Positions 47,162 through 56,654 of a stretch of 64,000 nucleotides of DNA are shown here, one piece after another. The notes beneath the pieces are model-generated. The model did no database searches. It had not been told where the DNA came from and saw only the letters and a program-made list of their open reading frames with translations. A program made the translations under genes and the position numbers. Source of the stretch: DAOUKH01 sp964291475 (GTDB lineage: Bacteria > Chloroflexota > Dehalococcoidia > SHYB01); NCBI GenBank assembly GCA_964291475.2, contig OZ220075.1, forward strand, positions 138,505-202,504. The letters run 5' to 3'. Every line of letters starts with the position of its first letter. Position 1 is the first letter of the stretch.

Positions 47162-47725
47162 CTACCGAATCGCCGGGACGTCCTGGGTCCAGTACTTCTC
47201 CCAGCTCGGCCACGCATCGGGGAGTTGCCCCACCTGCAGCGCCCTGCCTCCCCCGCTGTCCACGGTCACGTCCTTGGCGTGGCCGGGGCGGTCGAGCGCG
47301 TCCACGGCGTACCAGCGCATGAGCTTGCGGCGGCGGAAGTACCACGTGCCCTCTTGCCGCTCGTAGCTGTCCCAGTATTGGATCGTGCCCACGATCCAGA
47401 TGTCGCCCCGGTCCAGCTCGTCGCGGCAGTAGACGACGCCGCGCCCCTTGTCCGGGTCGTCGGGATCGAGGTCGATGATGTGGTTGCCCACGAAGTGGAT
47501 GCTGCTCTTGGTGTTGCTCATCGTCTTGACGAACCAGGCGCGCAGCTTGTCCCGCCCGAAGGAGTCGCGTCCCACCTGCACGTTGGGGATGAACAGCTCC
47601 ACCATGTCGTCGAAGTTGCGCGTGTCGAGCGCGAGGGCGTAGCGGGCGACGAGCTGCCGTATCTGCTCCGTCGACTCCATCCGGTCGATCCGCTGTTCCA
47701 AGCTCATCGGCGAGACGTCCGCCAT
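47162..47725 (-). CDS. SnoaL-like (NTF2-fold) protein
   Basis: 187 residues with AGGAGG just upstream. It has the SnoaL-like domain pattern: LEQRIDRMESTEQIRQLVARYALALDTRNFDDMVELFIPNVQVG, then SSIHFVGNHIIDLD and GTWYFRRRKLMRWYAVDAL. Such proteins are small cyclases, dehydratases or ligand-binding folds. Without neighbours of known function, the role remains open. Confidence 0.83.
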   Translation of the reverse strand: MADVSPMSLEQRIDRMESTEQIRQLVARYALALDTRNFDDMVELFIPNVQVGRDSFGRDKLRAWFVKTMSNTKSSIHFVGNHIIDLDPDDPDKGRGVVYCRDELDRGDIWIVGTIQYWDSYERQEGTWYFRRRKLMRWYAVDALDRPGHAKDVTVDSGGGRALQVGQLPDAWPSWEKYWTQDVPAIR

Positions 47726-47827
47726 CGCATCCTCCTGCTCTCCCGCACCGATTCAACCGAGTGCGCAGTGTAGTCGGCGCGGCCCCATTCCACAAACCGC
47801 GGCCCCAGCCCGGAGCCCATGCTTTGC

Positions 47828-47833
47828 TATAAT
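47828..47833 (+). promoter_or_regulatory. Extended -10 element before a small leaderless gene
   Basis: TTTGCTATAAT has the TGn extension and perfect TATAAT. It overlaps an ATG at 47832, so translation more likely starts at GTG 47844, ten bases on. Confidence 0.5.
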
Positions 47834-47843
47834 GAACCACGCT

Positions 47844-48056
47844 GTGGACCGGGCCGGCGACAAGGAGTGGAGGACCTCAGACCTGTTCCGTCCCTACTGG
47901 ACGGTGGAGACGGACGAAACGCTGAGGCTCGAATCCGACACCGTATCGCCCAAGGTGCAGGCGGAGTGGTACTCCTACAAGCTCGGCGCGCTGGCGTCGG
48001 GCAGTGGGCACCTCCTCCCGACCTTCGACGATGCTTGGGGCGACGGCTACGCCTAA
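47844..48056 (+). CDS. Small protein of unknown function, about 70 residues
   Basis: Frame beginning VDRAGDKEWRTSDLFRPYWTVETDETLRLESDTV and ending FDDAWGDGYA, rich in Trp, Asp and Glu. GTG 47844 is preferred because the upstream ATG (47832) is part of the TATAAT promoter. The transcript would be near-leaderless. It lies 20 bp before tRNA-Pro. No family recognised. Confidence 0.5.
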   Translation: MDRAGDKEWRTSDLFRPYWTVETDETLRLESDTVSPKVQAEWYSYKLGALASGSGHLLPTFDDAWGDGYA

Positions 48057-48076
48057 GGCCGGTCACGGCAAAACGA

Positions 48077-48153
<77 letters not shown>

Positions 48154-48164
48154 TGCAATCGACA

Positions 48165-48197
48165 GCATCCCGCCAGCCACGGCGGGATGCTCTTTTT
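48165..48197 (+). terminator. Intrinsic terminator after tRNA-Pro
   Basis: A 10-bp perfect stem GCATCCCGCC (48165-48174) and GGCGGGATGC (48181-48190), six-base loop, followed by TCTTTTT. Confidence 0.85.
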
Positions 48198-48292
48198 CGG
48201 ACTACCGCAGCAGTGACGAGAGGCTGAGCGCGGCGGCGGCTATGGTACACTTCAGGCTGCCCGCAAACGCCGCAGACTTCAGGTAGGACATC

Positions 48293-49237
48293 ATGGTGCA
48301 AGAGAAACGGCGCGTCGTACTCACCAACCCCCGCGGCTTCTGCGCGGGCGTCGAGCGGGCCATCGACGTCGTCGAGATCGCCCTCGGCAAATACGGGCCG
48401 CCGGTCTACGTGCGCAAGGAGATCGTGCACAACCCGCACGTGGTCGACGACCTGCGCAAGAAGGGCGCCATCTTCGTCGAGTCCGAGGAAGAGGTCCCCG
48501 AAGGCGGCGTCGTCATCTTCAGCGCCCACGGCGTGGCCCCGTCCGTCCGCGTCAGGTCCGACGCGAGGCAGCTGACTTCCATCGACGCCACCTGCCCGCT
48601 CGTCACGAAAGTCCATCTCGAAGCGCAGAAGTACGTGAAGGACGGCTACTCGATCCTGCTCATCGGCCACGAGGGCCACGACGAGATCGTCGGCACTATG
48701 GGGGAGGCCCCCGACAGCATCCAGCTCGTCCAAGACGTCGAGGATGCCGGCATCGTGGAGCCGGCCAACCCGGACCGCTTGGTCTGCCTCACCCAGACGA
48801 CGCTGAGCATCGACGACACCTTCGACATCGTGGAAACGCTGCAGCGGCGCTTCCCGAACATGCTGATACGGAACGACATCTGCTACGCCACGCAAAACCG
48901 CCAGACCGCCATCAAGGAAATCACCAGCGACGTCGACCTGATCCTCGTCGTGGGCGCGGCGAACAGCTCGAACTCGATACGCCTGATGGAAGTGGCCCGC
49001 TCCTACGGCGTGGAGGCGCACCGCATCGCCGACGCGGCCGAGATCGATCCCGTCTGGCTCGAAGGCAAGACCGCGATCGGCCTCACCTCCGGCGCGTCCA
49101 CTCCCGAGATCAAGGTCTCCGAGGTGCTCGACTACCTCAGCGAGCGCGGCTCCCTCAACGTCCGGGAGGTCGAGGTCATCGAAGAGAACGTGACCTTCCT
49201 CCTGCCCAAGGAGCTGCGCGGCCTGGCCAAGGCGTAG
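48293..49237 (+). CDS. ispH: 4-hydroxy-3-methylbut-2-enyl diphosphate reductase
   Basis: Last enzyme of the MEP pathway, making IPP and DMAPP with a 4Fe-4S cluster. 314 residues. The three cluster cysteines are Cys17 (PRGFCAGVERAI), Cys101 (DATCPLVTKVH) and Cys197 (NDICYATQNRQ). Other family marks are FSAHGVAPSVR, GHEGHDEIVGTMGEA and VVGAANSSNSIRL. It indicates that isoprenoids are made by the MEP route. Confidence 0.97.
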   Translation: MVQEKRRVVLTNPRGFCAGVERAIDVVEIALGKYGPPVYVRKEIVHNPHVVDDLRKKGAIFVESEEEVPEGGVVIFSAHGVAPSVRVRSDARQLTSIDATCPLVTKVHLEAQKYVKDGYSILLIGHEGHDEIVGTMGEAPDSIQLVQDVEDAGIVEPANPDRLVCLTQTTLSIDDTFDIVETLQRRFPNMLIRNDICYATQNRQTAIKEITSDVDLILVVGAANSSNSIRLMEVARSYGVEAHRIADAAEIDPVWLEGKTAIGLTSGASTPEIKVSEVLDYLSERGSLNVREVEVIEENVTFLLPKELRGLAKA

Positions 49238-49326
49238 CGGCGGGGCCTCCAATCCGCCACCCCGGTGAGGGGCGTAGTCTCCTTCGACCCCGCGCTGCGG
49301 CGCGGCCTATACCGGATCGCTTCGCG

Positions 49327-51141
49327 ATGGAGATTCTGACAACCGCCCCGACCCGCATGGCGCAGCGCCTCCCTGTTGCCTCCGCCCTCGCCGCCGGCTT
49401 GGCCGCCTTGTTCACCCTCGCCGCCTGCGCCTCCGACGGCGCACCCACGCCCACCGACGCCCCGCCCCCCAGCGAGCCGTCCGCGACCGAAGCGTCCCCC
49501 TCCGCTACGCCCGCGGACGACGCAACACCGGCGGCCGAGCCGGCACCGGAAGACGCCCCGACCGCGACGCCCACGCCGCACGTCACGCCTCCCCCCACGT
49601 TGGCGCCCATCTCGGTCCGGGGAGTCGTCGAAGTGAGCCCCGGCTCCACCGGGCAGGGGCCGGCCCACTTGCTGGCAGGACTCGACGTTGAATTCGCCCT
49701 CAGCGGCTTCAGCCCGCTAGAGGAATTCTCCGTCGTCTACCTTGGGCCGAACGGGGAGCGCTGGCCGGCAGGGAGCGGACGCGCCGACGCGTCGGGCGAA
49801 GCCATCTGGACGAAGCCGACGTCGCGCGACGCGATGGGCGAGTGGACGGCCCAGGTCCTGGGGAGCACCGGCAGCCAGGCCACGGCGGAGTGGACGCTCG
49901 CCGAGATGGGGATGGAGGCGCCGGTCGTCGCCTCTCTGGAACGAGAGTTCCGGCTCTACCACACACCCGAGGCGCGTATCCACTTCGACGACACCCTCTT
50001 CACGTCACAGGTGGCCGTCATGGCCCAATACCTCGCCGATTCCATCGGGTTGATCGAAGGTGCCCTCGGCCAAGACCTCGACACCATCGACGTCTTCCTG
50101 CTGCCCAATGGGGAGGCGGTGCAGGAGGAGATGGTCGCCGCCGGTTCGTCACGGTCCAGCGGCTTTGAGTCCGGCATCGCGCTCCTGGGAGGGACGCGCC
50201 CCGGCATCTACATCGACATGGCGGCGCCGTTCTACAGCTGGCGGCACATCGCGGCCCACGAGCTCGTCCACTTCGTCATCGGGGCCATCGAGCAAGACCG
50301 CCGCGCCCCGCTCTGGGTCGTCGAGGGAATCGCCGACTACCTCGCCTACCAGGCCGCCGTCGAGCACACCGGCGACCACGAACGCCAGTGGGCCCGCCTC
50401 GTGCGCGGCCACGCCCACCGCGCGATTCACCTCGATCAGTGGATCGACTTCCGCACCCTCGGCGACTATGCGACCTGGAACTCGGAGCGCGACCTCGACC
50501 GCCTGAAGCAGATGTACGGGCAGTCGTTCGCCGCCGTGCAGTACATCGCCGTCGCCTACGGCGAGCAGGCCTTCGTCCCCCTGCTCCACGCCGTGATCGA
50601 AGAGCCCGAAGACCTCGACGTCCCCTTCCGCCGCATCCTCGGCGTCTCCATCGACGAGTTCCAAGAGGCGGTACGCGACTTCCTGCTGACGCCCACCCCG
50701 TTCGAGATGGAGATGGAGGCCGCCGGCGCCTACGCCCGGGCCGTCTTCGAAATCGTCGACGAGGACCGGCGGATGGCCGCGGAGTGGGACACCTTTCTCG
50801 GCTCCCGCCGCCCCAACCTCGACCCCGAGCCGAGCGCCGCCGAGATCCTGGAGTTCAGCGCGGCGTTCACCGCGCTAGCGGAGCGCGTCGAGGCCCTGGA
50901 GCCTCCGGAACGCCTCGCCGAAGTCCACGCCGTGCTGGAGGTGGCCTTCCCGCTCTACGTCGAGGCGATGAACGCCTACGCCCGCCTCGAGACCCGCCCC
51001 GACACCGGCCTGCTCGCCGAGGCCAACGCCAACCTCGCCCAGGCCGCCCTCCACGTCGACGCCGCCGAGCAGCTGCTCGTCAGGGCGCTCACCGAATTCG
51101 GCATCAGCGAAGGCGAAATCTTCGGAACAGGTGCGCCCTAG
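49327..51141 (+). CDS. Lipoprotein metallopeptidase, peptidase-MA-like (gluzincin)
   Basis: About 604 residues. Signal peptide MAQRLPVASALAAGLAALFTLAAC (from the second Met) ends in lipobox LAAC, so it is exported and lipid-anchored. A Thr/Pro/Ala-rich spacer follows. The catalytic H311-E-L-V-H315 lies in AAHELVHFVIGAI, and the third ligand Glu333 in LWVVEGIADYLAYQ, as in peptidase-MA/M1-type gluzincins. Segments such as DVFLLPNGEAVQEEMVAAG precede it. The C-terminal 200 residues are helical without known motif. The substrate is unknown; it may process cell-surface or scavenged proteins. Confidence 0.87.
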   Translation: MEILTTAPTRMAQRLPVASALAAGLAALFTLAACASDGAPTPTDAPPPSEPSATEASPSATPADDATPAAEPAPEDAPTATPTPHVTPPPTLAPISVRGVVEVSPGSTGQGPAHLLAGLDVEFALSGFSPLEEFSVVYLGPNGERWPAGSGRADASGEAIWTKPTSRDAMGEWTAQVLGSTGSQATAEWTLAEMGMEAPVVASLEREFRLYHTPEARIHFDDTLFTSQVAVMAQYLADSIGLIEGALGQDLDTIDVFLLPNGEAVQEEMVAAGSSRSSGFESGIALLGGTRPGIYIDMAAPFYSWRHIAAHELVHFVIGAIEQDRRAPLWVVEGIADYLAYQAAVEHTGDHERQWARLVRGHAHRAIHLDQWIDFRTLGDYATWNSERDLDRLKQMYGQSFAAVQYIAVAYGEQAFVPLLHAVIEEPEDLDVPFRRILGVSIDEFQEAVRDFLLTPTPFEMEMEAAGAYARAVFEIVDEDRRMAAEWDTFLGSRRPNLDPEPSAAEILEFSAAFTALAERVEALEPPERLAEVHAVLEVAFPLYVEAMNAYARLETRPDTGLLAEANANLAQAALHVDAAEQLLVRALTEFGISEGEIFGTGAP

Positions 51142-51144
51142 ACA

Positions 51145-51222
51145 CCTTACACCTCTCCCCCTCTGGGGGAGACTGAGAGAGGGCCGCGCCGCTAGGCGCG
51201 CGAGCGCCCGCAGGGCGCTGAC
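51145..51222. repeat. Dispersed intergenic hairpin block 5
   Basis: Between convergent genes: CTCTCCCCCTCTGGGGGAGA hairpin with the usual CTGAGAGAGGGC tail and a CGCGCCGCTAGGCGCG palindrome, a one-base variant of the CCAGG version elsewhere. Confidence 0.7.
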
Positions 51223-52308
51223 CTAGTTCCGCCCGTTCAGCAGCGCGACCGGGTTGTCGCAGACGATCTTCTCCTTCTGCTCGCTGCTGAGGCCGTCCTG
51301 GTCGAGGAAGGTCGTCAGCGCGCCGGGGAAGATGCCGTCCGAGTGCGGGTAGTCGCTGGCCCAGACGATGTGGTCGGCGCCGAGCTGCTCCGCGGCGAAG
51401 GACAGGTACTTCTCCTCAGGGTCGGAGCTGAAGAACATCCGCCCCTCGGCGAGATACTCGCTGGGGAGCTTCTTCAGGCTCGCCTGCATGCCGGGGCGGT
51501 GCATGTACTCCTCGTACTGCTCGTCGAGCCGCCACAGGAGCCAGGGCGCCCAGCCAACCTGCCCCTCCATGAAGCCGATCCGCAGCCTGGGGAACTTATC
51601 GAGGATGCCGCCGTAGATCATGTCCATCACGGCCAGCATCATCCCCAAGGGATGCAGCACCGCGTGGGCGCTGACGAAGTCGTAGCCGAACTCCCGCATC
51701 AGCAGCCGGAAGGCGCCGTGGGGGATGTGCAGCATGACCGGCACGTTGAGGTCCTGCGCCTCCTCGTAGAGCGGGTGGAAGTAGGGGTCGTTGGGTCGCA
51801 TGTTGTCGATCGAGGGCTTCATGAAGAAGGTCGGGAAGCCGAGCTCGGAGACGGCCCGGCGAAGCTCGCGGCGGGCGTCGTCCATGTCGCCGAGCGGGAG
51901 CAGCGCCGCCCCTCTGAGGCGGGCCGGGTCCTCGCTGCAATAGTCGTACAGCCAGTTGTTGTACCCCTGCGCGACGGAGGGCGCGTAGAAGTCTTTATTC
52001 ATGCCCATCTCAGTGCAGAAGAGCAGCGCCTGGTCGATGCCCTCGGAGTCCATGTCCTTGAGCCGCACGTCCGGGTACCAGCCCCCCGTGCTCCGGTTGC
52101 GCTTGCGGATCGACTCGTAGATCTCTTCCTTCGTCGTGCCGCGGTCGTTGGGGTGCCGCCCGCCCTTATCGTTTGGCTGCAGGCGGTGGGCGAGCAGGGC
52201 GTCTTCGAGCTCCTCGCCCTCCTCGGCGGAGAAGTAGCTCGTCCAGTTGGGTAGGCACTCCATATTGACGTGCCCATCGATATCGATGACCTGCTTGCCG
52301 TTCAACAT
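51223..52308 (-). CDS. Amidohydrolase-2 family metal-dependent hydrolase
   Basis: About 361 residues. The start at 52308 (MLNGKQVIDIDGHVNMECLPNW) has GGAGGGG upstream. The N-terminal D-x-D-G-H metal stretch, VPVMLHIPHGAF, IGFMEGQVGWAPWLLWRLDEQYEEY, and IVWASDYPHSDGIFPGAL with Asp-Tyr-Pro-His identify the ACMSD-like family. It is divergent from a relative at 52441. The two share a symmetric promoter region. Substrate unknown. Confidence 0.9.
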   Translation of the reverse strand: MLNGKQVIDIDGHVNMECLPNWTSYFSAEEGEELEDALLAHRLQPNDKGGRHPNDRGTTKEEIYESIRKRNRSTGGWYPDVRLKDMDSEGIDQALLFCTEMGMNKDFYAPSVAQGYNNWLYDYCSEDPARLRGAALLPLGDMDDARRELRRAVSELGFPTFFMKPSIDNMRPNDPYFHPLYEEAQDLNVPVMLHIPHGAFRLLMREFGYDFVSAHAVLHPLGMMLAVMDMIYGGILDKFPRLRIGFMEGQVGWAPWLLWRLDEQYEEYMHRPGMQASLKKLPSEYLAEGRMFFSSDPEEKYLSFAAEQLGADHIVWASDYPHSDGIFPGALTTFLDQDGLSSEQKEKIVCDNPVALLNGRN

Positions 52309-52352
52309 CGCGACCCCTCCGTCACGGCCCCTGAAGGCCCATGATTGGCGGA

Positions 52353-52397
52353 ATGGTAGCACAGACCCCGCCGCGCGGCCCGTGCAGGTGCTACCAT
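52353..52397. promoter_or_regulatory. Mirror-image divergent promoters
   Basis: ATGGTAGCA (52353-52361) and TGCTACCAT (52389-52397) are perfect inverted copies 27 bp apart. Each reads TGCTACCAT, an extended -10, towards one of the two divergent amidohydrolase genes. The symmetry could also form an operator. Confidence 0.55.
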
Positions 52398-52440
52398 GCG
52401 GACAGCGCCGAACGGCGGCACTTCACACGGAGCGAGCGCG

Positions 52441-53580
52441 ATGCAGTACAACGTGATCTCGACCGACGATCACCTCCAAGAAGCCCCCAACACCTGGACC
52501 GACCGCATGTCCAAGAAGTGGGGCGACAAGGTGCCGCAGCTCAAGCCAATCGACGACGAGCACGACGCCTGGTTCATCTACGGCGAGCCCCGCAACCACA
52601 TCGGCGTGGCCATCGTCCACGGATCCCTGCCCGATAGGGCCAAGACGCCCAAACGCTGGGAAGAAGTCCCCGACATCGCCTACGTGCCCGCCGCGCGCGT
52701 CAAGGCGATGGACCAGGACGGCGTCGACGTCCACACCTTCTTCGGCAACATCGCCGGCGTCGCCGGCGGCACCTTCAGCAACCCCGACTTCGACGAGGAC
52801 TACCGCCTCGAGGCCATCCAGGCCTTCAACGACTTCCAGATCGAGGAGTACGCCGACCCCTTCCCCGGCCGCTTCATCACCCTCGCCATCGTCCCCATGT
52901 GGGACGTCGACAAGGCCGTCGCCGAGGTGCGCCGCACCCACAAGCGGGGCATCAAGGGCATCAGCTTCGCCTTCCCCCAGCAATACGAGTACCCCCACTT
53001 CGCCGACAAATACTGGGACCCCCTCTGGGGCATCTGCCAAGACCTCGGCCTCTCGCTCAACCTCCACATCGGCTCCGGCGGCAGCATGGGCCTCAAGAAC
53101 AAGGCCTTCCGCGACAACGGCCCCATGTTCTTCCTCGCCGAGAACTCGACCCGCGCCATCTCGGCGAACACCCAGGTGATGAGCACCGTCCTCTTCTCCG
53201 GCATCATGGAGCGCTTCCCCGCCCTCAAGATCGTCTCCTCCGAAAGCGGCCTCGGCTGGGTTCCCTACCTCCTCGAAGTCGCCGACCACCAGTGGGAGCG
53301 CCAGAAGCTCTCCCGCGAGGGCATGACGATCAAGCCCAGCGACTACTTCCACCGCCAGTGTTACGTCAACTTCTGGTTCGAGCGCATCGGCATCGAGAAC
53401 CGCTACCACATCGGCGTCGACAACATCATGTGGGAGTCCGACTACCCCCACCCGACATGCACCTGGCCGAACTCCCGCGAGTACATCCAGCGCTCGTTCG
53501 AAGGCGTGCCCGAGGACGAGCAGCGGAAGATGCTGGTCGACAACGCCGTCCGCGTCTTCAACCTCGACCCGAGCCCGTAG
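52441..53580 (+). CDS. Amidohydrolase-2 family metal-dependent hydrolase
   Basis: 379 residues starting MQYNVISTDDHLQEAPNTWTDRM, with GGAG upstream. The metal-binding DDH, SLNLHIGSGGSMG, IVSSESGLGWVPYLLEVADHQWERQK and NIMWESDYPHPTCTWPNSREYIQRSF are family features. Closer to the protein at 36844 than to its divergent neighbour. A MFS transporter gene follows 55 bp later in the same direction. Substrate unknown. Confidence 0.9.
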   Translation: MQYNVISTDDHLQEAPNTWTDRMSKKWGDKVPQLKPIDDEHDAWFIYGEPRNHIGVAIVHGSLPDRAKTPKRWEEVPDIAYVPAARVKAMDQDGVDVHTFFGNIAGVAGGTFSNPDFDEDYRLEAIQAFNDFQIEEYADPFPGRFITLAIVPMWDVDKAVAEVRRTHKRGIKGISFAFPQQYEYPHFADKYWDPLWGICQDLGLSLNLHIGSGGSMGLKNKAFRDNGPMFFLAENSTRAISANTQVMSTVLFSGIMERFPALKIVSSESGLGWVPYLLEVADHQWERQKLSREGMTIKPSDYFHRQCYVNFWFERIGIENRYHIGVDNIMWESDYPHPTCTWPNSREYIQRSFEGVPEDEQRKMLVDNAVRVFNLDPSP

Positions 53581-53635
53581 CCCTGGCGCCTGCAGGGGCC
53601 TCCTCGCCGCGTAGGCGGCATGACCGAGGGCCGTC

Positions 53636-55003
53636 GTGAGGTCGTCAGCCACCGGGGGCAGGCCCTTCCTCGCCGCCGTCGGCGTCTCCCAGGCCATCGC
53701 CGGCATCAACACGACGGCCGTCGGCATCGCCCTCCCCGCCATCCGCGAGGAGTTCGACATCCCGCTGGCCACCGTGACGTGGCTGGTCACCGCCTATCTC
53801 GTTACGATGGCCGTGGGGCAGCTCGTCGGCGGACGCTTGGGCGACAGCTACGGCCACCGCCGGCTCTTCCTCATCGGACTCGCCCTCGGCGGCTCGGCGT
53901 CGGTGGCCGCGACCTTCGCCTGGGACTTCTCTTCCCTGCTGGCCCTCCGCCTGCTCCAGGGCTTCGGCTTCTCCTTGGTAAGCCCCAACACGATGGCGAT
54001 TCTGGGCAACGTCTACGGTGAGCGGGAAAGAGGACGCGCCTTCGGCCTCGTCTGGTCGGCGATCATCGGCGGGACGACTCTGGGGCCGATCGTGGTGGGG
54101 CCGCTGATAGGAATCTCCTGGCGATTGGCCTTCCTGAGCAGCGCCGTCATCGCCGTGCCCGCCCTCATCCTCGCCTTCGCCGTGACGCCGCGGCCGACCT
54201 CGGCCCCGCCGCGTCAGCCCTTGGACGTCCCCGGCGTCGTCCTCCTCACCGGCTCCGTGCTCGCCTTCGCCCTCTTCGCCGACTTCATCCCCGAGACGCT
54301 TCCCACCGCGGTCGCCGGCGGACTCGCCCTCGCCGCCCTCGCGGCCTTCGTTGTGTGGGAGCGGCGCTACGCCTACCCGCTGGTGCGCCCCGCCCTGGCG
54401 CGCGTGCGCTCGGTCCGCGCCACCGTCGCGGCGATACACCCCTTCCAGATTGTCATCTACACCGTCACCATTGCCTCCCCCGTCTTCTTCATCAGCGTGC
54501 GCGGGGCGTCCGAGGCCGTGGCCGGGGCGATGCTCGCCGCGCTCCTCGTCCCCTCGATTCCCGCCTCCATCGTCGGCGGAGGGCTCGCAGACCGCCTGGG
54601 CCGGCGCATCCCCACTCTCATTGGGGGGACCATCGCCAGTCTGGGCCCGCTCCAGCTTCTCCTCTTCGGCCTCGACGCCGGCTACGCCGTCTACGGCGTC
54701 GGCCTTGCCCTCGTCGGTGTCGGCTTCGGTCTGATGCAGGCCTCGCTGCAGAGCGCCATCGTCGAGTCGGCCCCTCCGGGGCTGGCCGCGAGCGCGGTCG
54801 GCATCTATCAGCTCACCCGGCAGCTTGGCAGTGTCGTGGGAGCGGCGCTCTTCGCCGCCATCGTCGGCAGCACCACCGCCGGCTCCGACATCGGCGACTA
54901 CCGGACCCTCTACGCCGTACTCGCGGGGGCGGGTGTGGTCGGCGTCCTCTTCTCGCTCGCCATTCACACCTGGCCGCCTCGGGCGCCTTCATCGCCGCCC
55001 TAG
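53636..55003 (+). CDS. MFS transporter
   Basis: 455 residues with about 12-14 hydrophobic segments. It begins at GTG: LAAVGVSQAIAGINTTAVGIALPAIREEFDIPLATVTWLVTAYLVTMAVGQLVGGRLGDSYGHRRLFLIGLALG, giving the family loop GGRLGDSYGHRR between helices 2 and 3. LADRLGRRIPTLIGG is the matching motif in the second half. Likely a proton-coupled exporter or uptake system for a small organic molecule, perhaps related to the amidohydrolase upstream. Confidence 0.9.
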   Translation: MRSSATGGRPFLAAVGVSQAIAGINTTAVGIALPAIREEFDIPLATVTWLVTAYLVTMAVGQLVGGRLGDSYGHRRLFLIGLALGGSASVAATFAWDFSSLLALRLLQGFGFSLVSPNTMAILGNVYGERERGRAFGLVWSAIIGGTTLGPIVVGPLIGISWRLAFLSSAVIAVPALILAFAVTPRPTSAPPRQPLDVPGVVLLTGSVLAFALFADFIPETLPTAVAGGLALAALAAFVVWERRYAYPLVRPALARVRSVRATVAAIHPFQIVIYTVTIASPVFFISVRGASEAVAGAMLAALLVPSIPASIVGGGLADRLGRRIPTLIGGTIASLGPLQLLLFGLDAGYAVYGVGLALVGVGFGLMQASLQSAIVESAPPGLAASAVGIYQLTRQLGSVVGAALFAAIVGSTTAGSDIGDYRTLYAVLAGAGVVGVLFSLAIHTWPPRAPSSPP

Positions 55004-55031
55004 GCGTGCTCCGCCCGGGCGAATCGTCCGC

Positions 55032-55037
55032 TACAAT
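55032..55037 (+). promoter_or_regulatory. -10 element before the crotonase gene
   Basis: TACAAT, 50 bp before the start codon, which is preceded by AAGGAGG. Confidence 0.4.
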
Positions 55038-55087
55038 CACGGACGCAACCCACACCGCCGGGCCTAGTGACCGGCGAAGGAGGACCG

Positions 55088-55906
<819 letters not shown>

Positions 55907-55914
55907 CGGCCGTA

Positions 55915-56650
55915 ATCCCGCCCGCCCTGCGGGCGCCCTTCCGGCCTCTCCCCCTTTGGGGGTGCCTTCCACCCCTCCCCCGCAGGGGGGCACCTTAAAC
56001 CTCCCTCCCTCTGGGAGGGACTGAGGGCGGGCCCGTCCCTTCCGAACCTCTTCTCCCCCCGGGAGAAGATTGAGATGAGGGACCCCCTGCCAACCGCCAC
56101 TGCCCATCCAACCCCGTCCGCGGTCGATGCCACGCATCCCCCGTAGGGGCGACCCTTGTGGTCGCCCACTCCCGACAACCACCAACGCCCTTTCGAGGCG
56201 CCCCTCCCACTCCGTCCCAACGGCGCATCACCCCAACCTCCCCCGCAGGGGGCACCTTAAACCTCCCTCCCTCTGGGAGAGACTGAGGGCGGGCCGGGTC
56301 GGGGCGCGGCGGTCCCCTCCGGACCTCTTCTCCCGTGGGAGACCTTTGCGTAACCGGCCACGCCGGCAGCGGACCATCCGTGTAGGGGCAACCCTCGTGG
56401 TTGCCCTGGGGTGCGGGCGGGGTCTTCTCCCCTGTAGGGGCGATTCGCGAATCGCCCGTTCCTATCCCCCGAACGACCTCGCGGGGGTAGGCCCAAGGTT
56501 ACGCAAAGCTCTCCGTGGGGAGAAGATTGAGATGAGGGGCCCCCTCACAACCACCACTGCCCATCCAATCCCGTCCGCGGTCGATGCCACGCATCCCCGT
56601 AGGGGCGATTCACGAATCGCCCTCCCTCCGTCCTGCCGGCGCCGGGAGGA
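55915..56650. repeat. Dispersed intergenic hairpin block 6
   Basis: A 750-bp gap between convergent genes, almost wholly repeats. Four GTAGGGGC-type hairpins lie at 56147-56167 (GACC arm), 56386-56406 (AACC arm), 56438-56457 (perfect GGGCGATTCGCGAATCGCCC) and 56603-56622 (GATTC arm). There are also CCTCCC/GGGAGG hairpins near 56000 and 56265, CTTCTCC/GGAGAAG hairpins near 56050 and 56510, and the CCTTTGCGTAAC relative of the 150-bp array near 56340. No gene is visible. Confidence 0.85.
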
Positions 56651-56654
56651 GACG

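Noticed and set aside
48165..48197. Member of the dispersed hairpin repeats
   Set aside because: Arm sequence is unrelated and it is followed by a T-run; it is an ordinary intrinsic terminator.
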